Notes under the pieces: generated by a model
The model's input: only the letters and a program-made list of their open reading frames with translations
Told to the model about the DNA's origin: nothing
Database searches by the model: none
Assembly: GCA_900752215.1 (NCBI GenBank)
Contig: CAADUO010000043.1
Span: 1 to 64,000 of the forward strand
Direction of reading: 5' to 3'
DNA: 64,000 bases
Source: an uncultured Collinsella sp.
GTDB taxonomy: Bacteria; Actinomycetota; Coriobacteriia; Coriobacteriales; Coriobacteriaceae
Position numbers and translations under genes: made by a program
Shown here: positions 46,117-53,487 of the stretch, piece by piece
How the letters are laid out: each line of letters starts with the position of its first letter
Position numbering within the stretch: the first letter of the stretch is position 1

Positions 46117-46251
46117 TCTCAATCTATAACATTTAGACCGATAAAAGTCGTCTTACTGTTACAGAATGAGATGTTCGTCCCGACGCCCGCCGTCTGTCTC
46201 GATCTGTAACAGATAGAGCCGATTTGCCCGCCCAGATGTTACAGATTGAGA
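46117..46251. repeat. Four 15-bp repeats in alternating orientation at exact 40-bp steps
   Basis: TCTCAATCTATAACA (46117), TGTTACAGAATGAGA (46157), TCTCGATCTGTAACA (46197) and TGTTACAGATTGAGA (46237) alternate orientation and start exactly 40 bp apart. Adjacent copies can form 15-bp stems with 25-nt loops. It lies between the murT-gatD terminator and tRNA-Glu. The regularity is not explained by any coding feature. Confidence 0.85.
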
Positions 46252-46351
46252 TATTTGAAAATCGGAATAGAAACCCACTCCTTTGTGGTGGTTTTTCAAT
46301 CTGCCAACGATATGTGAACAGATAAAAAAGTCTGCTATACTCTTTCCCGCT

Positions 46352-46428
46352 GTCCCCATCGTCTAGCGGCCAAGGACGCCACCCTTTCAAGGTGGATATC
46401 GCGGGTTCGAATCCCGCTGGGGGCACCA
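46352..46428 (+). tRNA. tRNA-Glu (anticodon TTC)
   Basis: The acceptor GTCCCCA pairs with TGGGGGC, followed by ACCA, so CCA is encoded. The anticodon loop CTTTCAA gives anticodon TTC. The T-arm GCGGGTTCGAATCCCGC and a D-arm are present. A terminator follows at 46441. Reads of this region as the C terminus of a protein are artefacts. Confidence 0.95.
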
Positions 46429-46700
46429 TTTGAAATCTGAAGCCCGTTACCAATTCGGTGACGGGCTTTTTTCTTCCCCAACGCCGGGATTCGAACCCGA
46501 CAGGGTGCGGAGCTGAGGAAACGCGCAAGCGTTTTCCAGCGCAGCACGCAAGGAGCGAAGCGACGCAGCGAATGCGGGCGGCGCCAGCCGCACGCGGACA
46601 TCCCGCTGGGGGCACCATTTAAATTAAGAAGCCCGTTACCCCCGCGGTGACGGGCTTTTTGCTACCGATATGCCGGGATTCGAACCCGGCAGGGTGCGGA
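46411..46700. repeat. 189-bp tandem duplication of the tRNA-Glu 3' end and its terminator
   Basis: ATCCCGCTGGGGGCACC at 46411 recurs at 46600. The terminator arms AGCCCGTTACC recur at 46441 and 46630. GCCGGGATTCGAACCCG with CAGGGTGCGGA recurs at 46483 and 46672. All three are 189 bp apart. The second copy lacks a functional tRNA body. tRNA 3' ends are common integration sites, so the duplicate may be an attachment-site scar. Confidence 0.75.
46441..46472 (+). terminator. Terminator of tRNA-Glu
   Basis: AGCCCGTTACC (46441-46451) pairs with GGTGACGGGCT (46457-46467), followed by TTTTTT. A near-identical copy is at 46629-46660. Confidence 0.9.
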
Positions 46701-46723
46701 TCCCGGCATCATCGCAAGGCCTG

Positions 46724-46940
46724 TGGTCAAAAAATGGCAAATATGAGTACTGTTACCATTTTAGTTACAGCGATTTCATGCCTTCAGAAGGCGATTTAGC
46801 CGTCAGGCGTCTTACGGCGGAAAAATTGCAGACGTTTATCGGCTAAGTACTTGGGCATATGTTGCGTAACACTACATATTTTGCAAATAAATAATGTTAC
46901 AGGACTTGTGACAGTACTCATATTTGACGTTTTTTGCCCA
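46724..46940. mobile_element. MITE-like element with 33-bp terminal inverted repeats
   Basis: The ends at 46724-46756 and 46908-46940 are inverted copies matching at 29 of 33 positions. They include a perfect 16-bp core CAAATATGAGTACTGT and its complement. The 217-bp interior is AT-rich relative to its surroundings and carries only a short minus-strand frame ending RRKTPDG. No transposase is present, as expected of a miniature element. Target-site duplication is not evident. Confidence 0.55.
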
Positions 46941-47000
46941 TAGCCCTTTATACCTAGGCAAATCGGCGGCAAAACGGGCTTCAAAGCGTCCTTCGCAAAC

Positions 47001-47032
47001 AAAAACCGGGGCCCGCATGATGCGGACCCCGG
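47001..47032 (-). terminator. Terminator of glnA
   Basis: CCGGGGCCCGCA (47006-47017) pairs with TGCGGACCCCGG (47021-47032) with one mismatch. The minus strand then runs into TTTTTG. Confidence 0.85.
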
Positions 47033-47063
47033 CTCAATACCGTGACGATATGTCAGTTACGCC

Positions 47064-49151
47064 CTACACGTAGAACAGGATGTCGTCGTAGGTCGGGACC
47101 GGCCAGTAGTCGGCTGCCACGATCTCCTCCATGGCGTCCACGGCGGCACGCAGCGCATCCATAGCGGGAACGACCTCGTGCGCGTACACGTTGGCCTGCT
47201 CCTGGCCATCGAGGGCCTCAGCCTTCTGATGCACGGCGTCAAGCGCCTTGATGGAGTCGTTGATGGTGGTGATGCCGTTGCAGAGCTTGTTGAGCGTGTT
47301 CTGCTCGCACTGCATGGCGGCCTCGGCACCGGCAGCACGAATAGTCTCAAGGCCCTTAGCGACCTTGGTGGCATAGGCGGTAATGACCGGGCGATAGGTA
47401 CGACGCGCCTCGCGAACCATCGTGGTGGCCTCGATGTTCATGAGCTTGTTGTACTTCTCGAGCTTGCAATCGTAGCGGCACTGAGCCTCGGCCTTGGTCA
47501 GGACACCCGTCTCCTCAAAGAGCGCGATGGCCTTATCGGAAACAAAGGCGGGCAGGGCGTCGGCCGTGGTCTTGTTGTTGGCAAGACCACGCTTCTCGGC
47601 CTCAACGGGCCACTCGTCGGAGTAGCCGTCACCGGAGAACAGGATGCGCTGGTGGTCGGTCAGGACCTTCTTGCAGTACTCGAGCGCAGCGTCCTGGAAC
47701 TCATCCTCGGGCGTACCCTCAAGCGCGTCGGCGAAGGACTTGAGCGACTTGGCCACGGCGGCATCGAGCACCAGGTTGGAGTCGGAGACGTTCTGCTCGG
47801 AGCCGCAGGCACGGAACTCGAACTTATTGCCGGTGAAGGCAAACGGGGAGGTGCGGTTGCGGTCGGTGTTGTCCTGCATCAGCTTGGGCAGAGTATCGGC
47901 GCCCAAGTCGAGCACGCCGCGCGTGGCATGGACGGAAGCCTTGCCATCGATGATCTTCTCGACGACCTCGGTAAGCTGGTCGCCCAGGAAGATGGACATA
48001 ATCGCCGGAGGAGCCTCGTTGGCGCCCAGACGATGGTCGTTACCGGCCGAGGCAACGGAGGCACGCAGGAGCTCCTGATAGTTATCGACGGCCTCGATCA
48101 CCGCGGTGAGGAAGACGATGAACTGCAGGTTGTCGAGCGGAGTGTCGCCCGGATCGAGCAGATTCTCGGACTCGGTGCCAAGCGACCAGTTGTTGTGCTT
48201 GCCCGAACCATTGATGCCCTCAAAGGGCTTCTCGTGCAGCAGGCAGACCAAGTCATGGCGGGAGGCGATGAGCTTCATCTTCTCCATCATGACCAGATTC
48301 TGGTCGATGGCCTCGTTGACTTCGCCATAGACGGGGGCAAGCTCATGCTGGCAGGGAGCAACCTCGTTGTGCTTGGTCTTGGCGGGAATGCCAAGCGCCC
48401 ACAGCTCATCGTCCAGATCCTTCATATAGGCCGAGACGGTGGGGCGGATAGCGCCAAAGTAGTGCTCCTCGAGCTCCTGGCCCTTGCAGGGAGCGGCGCC
48501 AAAGAGGGTGCGGCCGGTAATGACCAGGTCCTTGCGCTTGCGGTAGGCGTCCTTCTTGATCAGGAAGTACTCCTGCTCGTCGCCCACGGAAGGAACGACC
48601 TTCTTGGGGGTCTTGCCAAACAGCGCCAAAACGCGCTTAGACTCACGCGAGAGCGCGGTCATGGAGCGCAGCAGCGGGGTCTTCTTGTCCAGGGCCTCGC
48701 CCGTGTAGGAGCAGAAAGCCGTGGGGATGCACAGGACGTCGTCCTTGATAAAGGCGGGGCTAGTGGGATCCCAAGCGGTGTAGCCACGGGCCTCGAAGGT
48801 GGCGCGCAGGCCGCCGTTGGGGAAGCTGGAGGCATCGGGCTCGCCCTGGATGAGGTTCTTGCCCGTAAACTTGGTAATGGCGGTGCCGTCGTGGTTGGGC
48901 TCCAGGAAGCTGTCGTGCTTCTCGGAAGTAATGCCCGAAAGCGGCTGGAACCAGTGCGCATAGTGCGTCGCACCCTTGGAGATGGCCCAGACCTTCATGG
49001 CATGGGCAACGGCGTTGGCCACATCCAGGTCGAGCGGCTCACCGCCCTCGAGGGTTGCAGCAAGGCGCTTCCAAATGTCCTTGGGGAGGTAGTCCTTCAT
49101 GACTTCCTCAGAGAACACCATGGTCCCGAAGCGGTCAGTAAGTTCGGCCAT
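47064..49151 (-). CDS. glnN: Glutamine synthetase, type III
   Basis: The 695-aa enzyme makes glutamine from glutamate, ammonia and ATP. The length and motifs are those of GSIII rather than GSI or GSII: the N-terminal GSIII region ([20 protein letters not shown]), [16 protein letters not shown] for the metal site, [20 protein letters not shown], and [20 protein letters not shown] with the catalytic pocket. AAGGGAG lies upstream of ATG 49151; the longer ORF start is rejected. GSIII is common in Bacteroides, Clostridia and Coriobacteria. Its leader has a GTTTC-GCGACA hairpin (49231-49268). Confidence 0.95.
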   Translation of the reverse strand: MAELTDRFGTMVFSEEVMKDYLPKDIWKRLAATLEGGEPLDLDVANAVAHAMKVWAISKGATHYAHWFQPLSGITSEKHDSFLEPNHDGTAITKFTGKNLIQGEPDASSFPNGGLRATFEARGYTAWDPTSPAFIKDDVLCIPTAFCSYTGEALDKKTPLLRSMTALSRESKRVLALFGKTPKKVVPSVGDEQEYFLIKKDAYRKRKDLVITGRTLFGAAPCKGQELEEHYFGAIRPTVSAYMKDLDDELWALGIPAKTKHNEVAPCQHELAPVYGEVNEAIDQNLVMMEKMKLIASRHDLVCLLHEKPFEGINGSGKHNNWSLGTESENLLDPGDTPLDNLQFIVFLTAVIEAVDNYQELLRASVASAGNDHRLGANEAPPAIMSIFLGDQLTEVVEKIIDGKASVHATRGVLDLGADTLPKLMQDNTDRNRTSPFAFTGNKFEFRACGSEQNVSDSNLVLDAAVAKSLKSFADALEGTPEDEFQDAALEYCKKVLTDHQRILFSGDGYSDEWPVEAEKRGLANNKTTADALPAFVSDKAIALFEETGVLTKAEAQCRYDCKLEKYNKLMNIEATTMVREARRTYRPVITAYATKVAKGLETIRAAGAEAAMQCEQNTLNKLCNGITTINDSIKALDAVHQKAEALDGQEQANVYAHEVVPAMDALRAAVDAMEEIVAADYWPVPTYDDILFYV

Positions 49152-49577
49152 ACGGAACTCCCTTCGTATCGGCACCGCGTGAGAAGCGGTGTTGATTACT
49201 AACGAACGAGTCATAGCTTAGACTCGCCGTGTTTCCGCGACATTACCGTTATGTTGCTGTCGCGAAACCAATCAATGAGGTTACCCTATCGAGGCGGCGT
49301 TGCCACCCTCAACAGCCAATCAACTGTATAAATAGCAGACCTCTCCCCATGGTTTAAGGGTAGTCAATTTGGGATGGAGCTCTATTAACTGGTATTTTGC
49401 ATCAGATACCAGTCTTTATAGTCCGTGCCTAGATTAGCCGCTCTGTTATAGAGAAAGCCGATAGCAAGGCATCTTTGATTGGTATCCCCGAATAACGAGT
49501 GAAACTCCACCGTGACACAGTGGTGCTGTAGAATCCTTACAACACATCACACTATTACGTATCTAGAGGAGCACGAT
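49152..49577. other. Divergent promoter region between glnN and the met operon
   Basis: The region holds the imperfect hairpin GTTTCCGCGACA/TGTCGCGAAAC (49231-49268) in the glnN leader, and AT-rich sequence with TATAAATAG- and TATAGT-like words. No riboswitch fold is recognised upstream of metF. Confidence 0.5.
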
Positions 49578-50450
49578 ATGCGCGTCGACGAGGTTTTTAA
49601 GCAGGCAGCATCCCAGGGCACCGCGCCCGTTTCGTTTGAGATGTTCCCGCCCAAGGGCGAGCTCACCCTCGACACGGCTCGCGAAGTGGCAGGCAATCTG
49701 TGCAAGCTTTCGCCGAGCTTTGTCTCGGTCACCTGCTCGGCCGGCGGCTCGGGCAACGGTGCCACCACCGCCCCCATCGCGCATATGATTTCGAGCGAAT
49801 TCGATACACCCTCGGTGGCACACCTTACCTGCGTGGGCCGCTCGCACGCCGATATCGCCGCCAAGATCGACGAGTATCGCACCGCCGGCGTGGAAAACAT
49901 CCTGGCCCTGCGTGGCGATCTCCCTGCCGGCGCAACCGAGGACGACAAGCCCGCCTCCGACTACGCCTACGCCCGCGACCTCATCCCCGAGCTCGTCGAC
50001 GCCGGCTTTTGCGTGGGCGCCGCAGCCTACCCCGAGGGCCACATTGCCTGTGAGGATCTCAACCTCTCGGTCGAACACCTCAAGCAAAAACAGGACGCCG
50101 GCGCGAGCTTCTTTGTGACACAGCTCTTCTTTGATAACGAGTGCTTCTACCGTTTTCGCGAGCTTGCCGACAAGGCCGGTATCACCGTGCCCATTACCGC
50201 GGGCATCATGCCGTTTATGGGCAAGTCGCAGATCAGCCGCATGGTCTTTATGTGCGGCGCGTCGCTGCCCTCCCCCGTCATCAAGATTCTCGCCAAGTAC
50301 GAGAACGACCCCGAGAGCCTGCAGGCAGCCGGTATAGATTATGCCGCCCGCCAGCTTTGCGACCTCAAGGAGCACGGCGCCGACGGCCTGCACCTGTACA
50401 CTATGAACCGTCCTGCGATCGCCGCGACCATTATGGAGCGCCTGGGGTAA
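49578..50450 (+). CDS. metF: Methylenetetrahydrofolate reductase
   Basis: The 290-aa flavoprotein reduces 5,10-methylene-THF to 5-methyl-THF, the methyl donor for MetH. The TIM-barrel motifs VSFEMFPPKGE near the start, VSVTCSAGGSG, HLTCVGRS, NILALRGDLPAG and FFVTQLFFDNE are present. AGAGGAGCACGAT precedes the ATG at 49578. Its stop overlaps the start of the next gene (TAATG), so both are co-translated. Confidence 0.96.
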   Translation: MRVDEVFKQAASQGTAPVSFEMFPPKGELTLDTAREVAGNLCKLSPSFVSVTCSAGGSGNGATTAPIAHMISSEFDTPSVAHLTCVGRSHADIAAKIDEYRTAGVENILALRGDLPAGATEDDKPASDYAYARDLIPELVDAGFCVGAAAYPEGHIACEDLNLSVEHLKQKQDAGASFFVTQLFFDNECFYRFRELADKAGITVPITAGIMPFMGKSQISRMVFMCGASLPSPVIKILAKYENDPESLQAAGIDYAARQLCDLKEHGADGLHLYTMNRPAIAATIMERLG

Positions 50451-51241
50451 TGGAAAAACCGCACATCGATACAACCGCTGTCGAAGTGCCGGCCGACCTT
50501 GCGTCGCCGGCGCTTTACCGTGTCGATGCTGCGCACCATCCCCGTGTCGACCGTGCCGAGATGCTGCGGTATCTGGGTTACGGCGGCCAGCAGATCGAGC
50601 CCGAACTGTCACGACGTATTGAGCTTGTGGTCGAGCGTCTGGAACTTGACATTGAACCCCGTGGCGTGCGCCGCGTGTTTGCCGTCGATGCCACGGGCGT
50701 GGACGAACAAAGTGAGCCTTGCATTCGCTTGGTCGGCACCAACGTTGAGCTGCGAGGTCGCGATATCTATCGACATCTCAAAGACGCTCGCTTTGCCGCA
50801 CTCATGGCTTGCACCCTCGGCATGGACGCCGAGCGTCGTCTGCGCACCACGGGAGCCCAGCAGCCCCTCGAGGGAGCCGTGCTCGACGCCGCGTGCTCCG
50901 CTTACGTGGAAGCCGCCGTTGAGCAAATGGACCAACATGTCAAGACGGACGCCGCCGCACACGGACTCGCCGGCAACTGGCGCTTCAGTCCCGGCTATGG
51001 CGACTGCCCGCTCTCTGCCCAGCGCTCGATCGTGGATGCACTCAATGCCACGCGCCTCATTGGACTTACCGTCACCCCCACCAGCCTGCTCATGCCCACC
51101 AAGAGCGTGACCGCTGTGATTGGTCTGTTCGACGGCGAAGTCCACGACGCCCAGAGCCGCCCCACCTGCAATATCTGCCGCATGCGCGAGCACTGCCGCT
51201 TCCGCGCCGCCCACACCACCTGCTATTCGCATTCTGAATAA
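50450..51241 (+). CDS. Stand-alone MetH reactivation (AdoMet-binding) domain
   Basis: The 263-aa protein corresponds to the C-terminal activation domain of cobalamin-dependent methionine synthase, with RFSPGYGDCPLS as the AdoMet-binding RxxxGY motif and CNICRMREHCRFRAAHTTC at the end. It reactivates oxidised cobalamin on MetH by reductive methylation. In E. coli MetH it is fused; here the MetH gene at 53477 lacks it, so the enzyme is split. The RM genes 51351-53487 sit between the two parts. Confidence 0.92.
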   Translation: MEKPHIDTTAVEVPADLASPALYRVDAAHHPRVDRAEMLRYLGYGGQQIEPELSRRIELVVERLELDIEPRGVRRVFAVDATGVDEQSEPCIRLVGTNVELRGRDIYRHLKDARFAALMACTLGMDAERRLRTTGAQQPLEGAVLDAACSAYVEAAVEQMDQHVKTDAAAHGLAGNWRFSPGYGDCPLSAQRSIVDALNATRLIGLTVTPTSLLMPTKSVTAVIGLFDGEVHDAQSRPTCNICRMREHCRFRAAHTTCYSHSE

Positions 51242-51350
51242 AATGTCAATTGATGGCACGGTATCGAGGGAATCTCATCCGTAAGTAAGCGGATGTCCTC
51301 ACAAACAAGTACCATAAGATGCCAAATAACAACTATCTGAAAGCCAGTAC

Positions 51351-52511
51351 ATGCACAACATTCTGCAGTTCTCGCCACAACTAACCGCGCTTGAGTTTTT
51401 TTCAGGCATTGGCTTGGCTCGTGCCGGCATGGCAAAAGCCGGAATCAAAACAATCTGGGCAAATGACATAGACCATACTAAATGCGCCATGTACAGCCAG
51501 TGTTGGGGCGATGAGCATCTAGTCGAGCAGGATGTCCACACACTCGACCCCGACCTAATACCCCAAGCCGACATCGCATGGGCGTCAAGCCCTTGCACAA
51601 ACTTATCTCTCGCGGGAAACAGGGAAGGACTTATCTCTGGCAAAGAGTCCAGTGCGTTCTTTGGCTTTATTAAGGCCATCGAAGGAATGGGCGATCGTGC
51701 CCCGCGGGCACTTGTTCTCGAAAACGTCATCGGCCTTGCCACGTCTAATAACAGTGATGACTTTAGACTCGTTTGCCAGGAATTCAATCGTTTAGGTTAT
51801 TCATGTGACGCTTATTTTATCGATGCACGGCACTGGCTTCCCCAGTCACGCCCCCGCATGTTTGTCGTCGGATTAAAAAACCCTCTTCCCAACAGCCGAC
51901 TCGATTCCTCGCTTCGACCTGAAAAAGTCTCCTGGATTCACTCCGACCCTTCACTCATTACGCACGTCTCTCACCTAAACGAGCCGAGCCCACTTCGCAT
52001 GACGGGCCTTGCAACGGTTGTTGAAAATATTCCCGAGGACGACAAGCGTTGGTGGAACAAAAACCAAGTACAAGCATTTATCGACTCACTTGCACCGCAT
52101 CAAGCAGAGCGCCTTCAGCGCTTCTTAAATGCCAAAGAAAAAATTGTTCGCACTGCTTACCGTCGCACGCGATCAGGCGTTGTGCGCTGGGAAATCCGTG
52201 AAGAAGAAATTGCCGGATGTCTAAGAACGGCTCGCGGCGGCTCATCAAGACAGGCAGTCGTTATATGCGAAAACGGAAAGATAGAAGTTCGCTGGATGAC
52301 TGGAACTGAATATGCCCGTCTCCAAGGTGCTGACTCATGTCAGTTTAGCGGCTTCTCGGATGCTCAGATTCGCTACGCATTCGGCGATGCAGTTGCCGTG
52401 CCAGTTGTCACTTGGCTTATAAAAAATGCAGTCAAGCCCGCGCTCATATCTTCAAGGAACGGAGTGAACAATAATGGAAATGACCAATTGCTCCTTGAGC
52501 GAGCCCGATAA
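51351..52511 (+). CDS. DNA cytosine-5 methyltransferase
   Basis: The 386-aa enzyme has C5 motifs in order: I (LEFFSGIGLARAGM), IV (SSPCTNLSLAG, catalytic Cys82), VI (LVLENVIGLA, Glu124), VIII (LPQSRPRMFVVG) and the late X region (IRYAFGDAVAVPVVTWLI). The target-recognition region lies about residues 210-320. No strong ribosome site is seen before 51351. It overlaps the following DUF4928 gene by 38 nt. The pair is less GC-rich than the flanking metF and metH, suggesting transfer into the met operon. Target sequence unknown. Confidence 0.94.
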   Translation: MHNILQFSPQLTALEFFSGIGLARAGMAKAGIKTIWANDIDHTKCAMYSQCWGDEHLVEQDVHTLDPDLIPQADIAWASSPCTNLSLAGNREGLISGKESSAFFGFIKAIEGMGDRAPRALVLENVIGLATSNNSDDFRLVCQEFNRLGYSCDAYFIDARHWLPQSRPRMFVVGLKNPLPNSRLDSSLRPEKVSWIHSDPSLITHVSHLNEPSPLRMTGLATVVENIPEDDKRWWNKNQVQAFIDSLAPHQAERLQRFLNAKEKIVRTAYRRTRSGVVRWEIREEEIAGCLRTARGGSSRQAVVICENGKIEVRWMTGTEYARLQGADSCQFSGFSDAQIRYAFGDAVAVPVVTWLIKNAVKPALISSRNGVNNNGNDQLLLERAR

Positions 52512-53487
52512 AGGTATCTTGGATGCCATTGAACTCTGGTACGAATCCAAGCGCAGCAAGCGAGGCAATGTCAACCGTAACGTCATGGCGGTTGGCATAG
52601 GCATAAGCGAGCTGTTGCAAAACCGTTTTCCGCTCACCGACGATTATGTGCAATCGGACAAGGGAAGCCAAGTACGAGGCCTAAGTGGAGCATGCATCAA
52701 AACAGTTTTAGCCAGACATGGGGAAACGCGTGCCTTCGCATCAGAGGGCGGCAGAACCTCACGCGGTACACTCCCGATGGCGCTTGAGCTTGCCACAATT
52801 ATCAACTCTGCCCTACCCAGTGACACTTGCGAAGACACTCGTCTTGAAGCTGCGAATGCAATCGCCAATTTCTTCGTCGAGCGAATCCAGGTCGATTTCT
52901 TTAACCGGCAGAGAATCAAAGTCGAAATCGATCTTCAAAAACCAATTTCTGTCATTGTCGATGATATCCTAGCCGAAGCAAGCCTACGGTCCGATAAGCC
53001 GACGGGCACCGTCGCACAGCACCTGGTAGGTGCAAAACTAGAGATGTTATTTCCAACCATAGAAATCGGAAAGGACAACTCAAACGCCGCCGACCAGCAG
53101 ACAGACCGTTCTGGCGATTTCCAAATCAATGATGCTGCATTTCATGTGACTGTATCGCCAATGGCCAAATTGACCGATCGATGCCGAGATAACATTCGAA
53201 ATGGCATTCGGCCCATCGTCGTTGTCCCCTACGATAAAGTTTCCTTCGCTTACGGACTGTTCGAAAGTGAGGGACTCGGCAATCGCGTACAGGTTATCGC
53301 GCTCGAATCGTTTATCGGCATCAATATTGAAGAATTATCGTTCTACAAGCGAGACCTAATTCGATTAAATGTCGCACGGCTTCTTGCCCACTACAACAAG
53401 CGAATCGAAGATATCGAGCCCGACAAATCTCTTCAAATTGAAATTCCTCAGTGGGCTCTAGACGAAATGGACGCACATGGCGAATAG
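52474..53487 (+). CDS. DUF4928-family protein, probable type II restriction endonuclease
   Basis: The 337-aa protein belongs to DUF4928, which is usually found beside a C5 methyltransferase, as here. Residues 181-228 contain LVGAKLEMLFP (Glu190) and a GDFQINDAAFHVTVSP segment (Asp215, His224), compatible with a PD-(D/E)xK-like nuclease core in which the usual Lys is replaced by Thr in HVT. This is a weak motif call. The 38-nt overlap with the methyltransferase indicates co-expression, which is needed for protection. Its end overlaps the metH start by 11 nt. Confidence 0.75.
   Translation: MEMTNCSLSEPDKGILDAIELWYESKRSKRGNVNRNVMAVGIGISELLQNRFPLTDDYVQSDKGSQVRGLSGACIKTVLARHGETRAFASEGGRTSRGTLPMALELATIINSALPSDTCEDTRLEAANAIANFFVERIQVDFFNRQRIKVEIDLQKPISVIVDDILAEASLRSDKPTGTVAQHLVGAKLEMLFPTIEIGKDNSNAADQQTDRSGDFQINDAAFHVTVSPMAKLTDRCRDNIRNGIRPIVVVPYDKVSFAYGLFESEGLGNRVQVIALESFIGINIEELSFYKRDLIRLNVARLLAHYNKRIEDIEPDKSLQIEIPQWALDEMDAHGE

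Noticed and set aside
46133..46618. Minus-strand 161-codon frame with segments such as PPAGFEPAISTLK
   Set aside because: It is the antisense reading of tRNA-Glu and its duplicated 3' end; such translations are well-known artefacts.
47178..49202. 674-codon plus-strand open frame
   Set aside because: It is antisense to the glutamine synthetase gene and has only low-complexity Leu/Val/Gly/Asp content typical of GC-rich shadow frames.
49152..49577. Cobalamin or SAM riboswitch upstream of metF
   Set aside because: No conserved B12-box or SAM-aptamer core could be found by eye.
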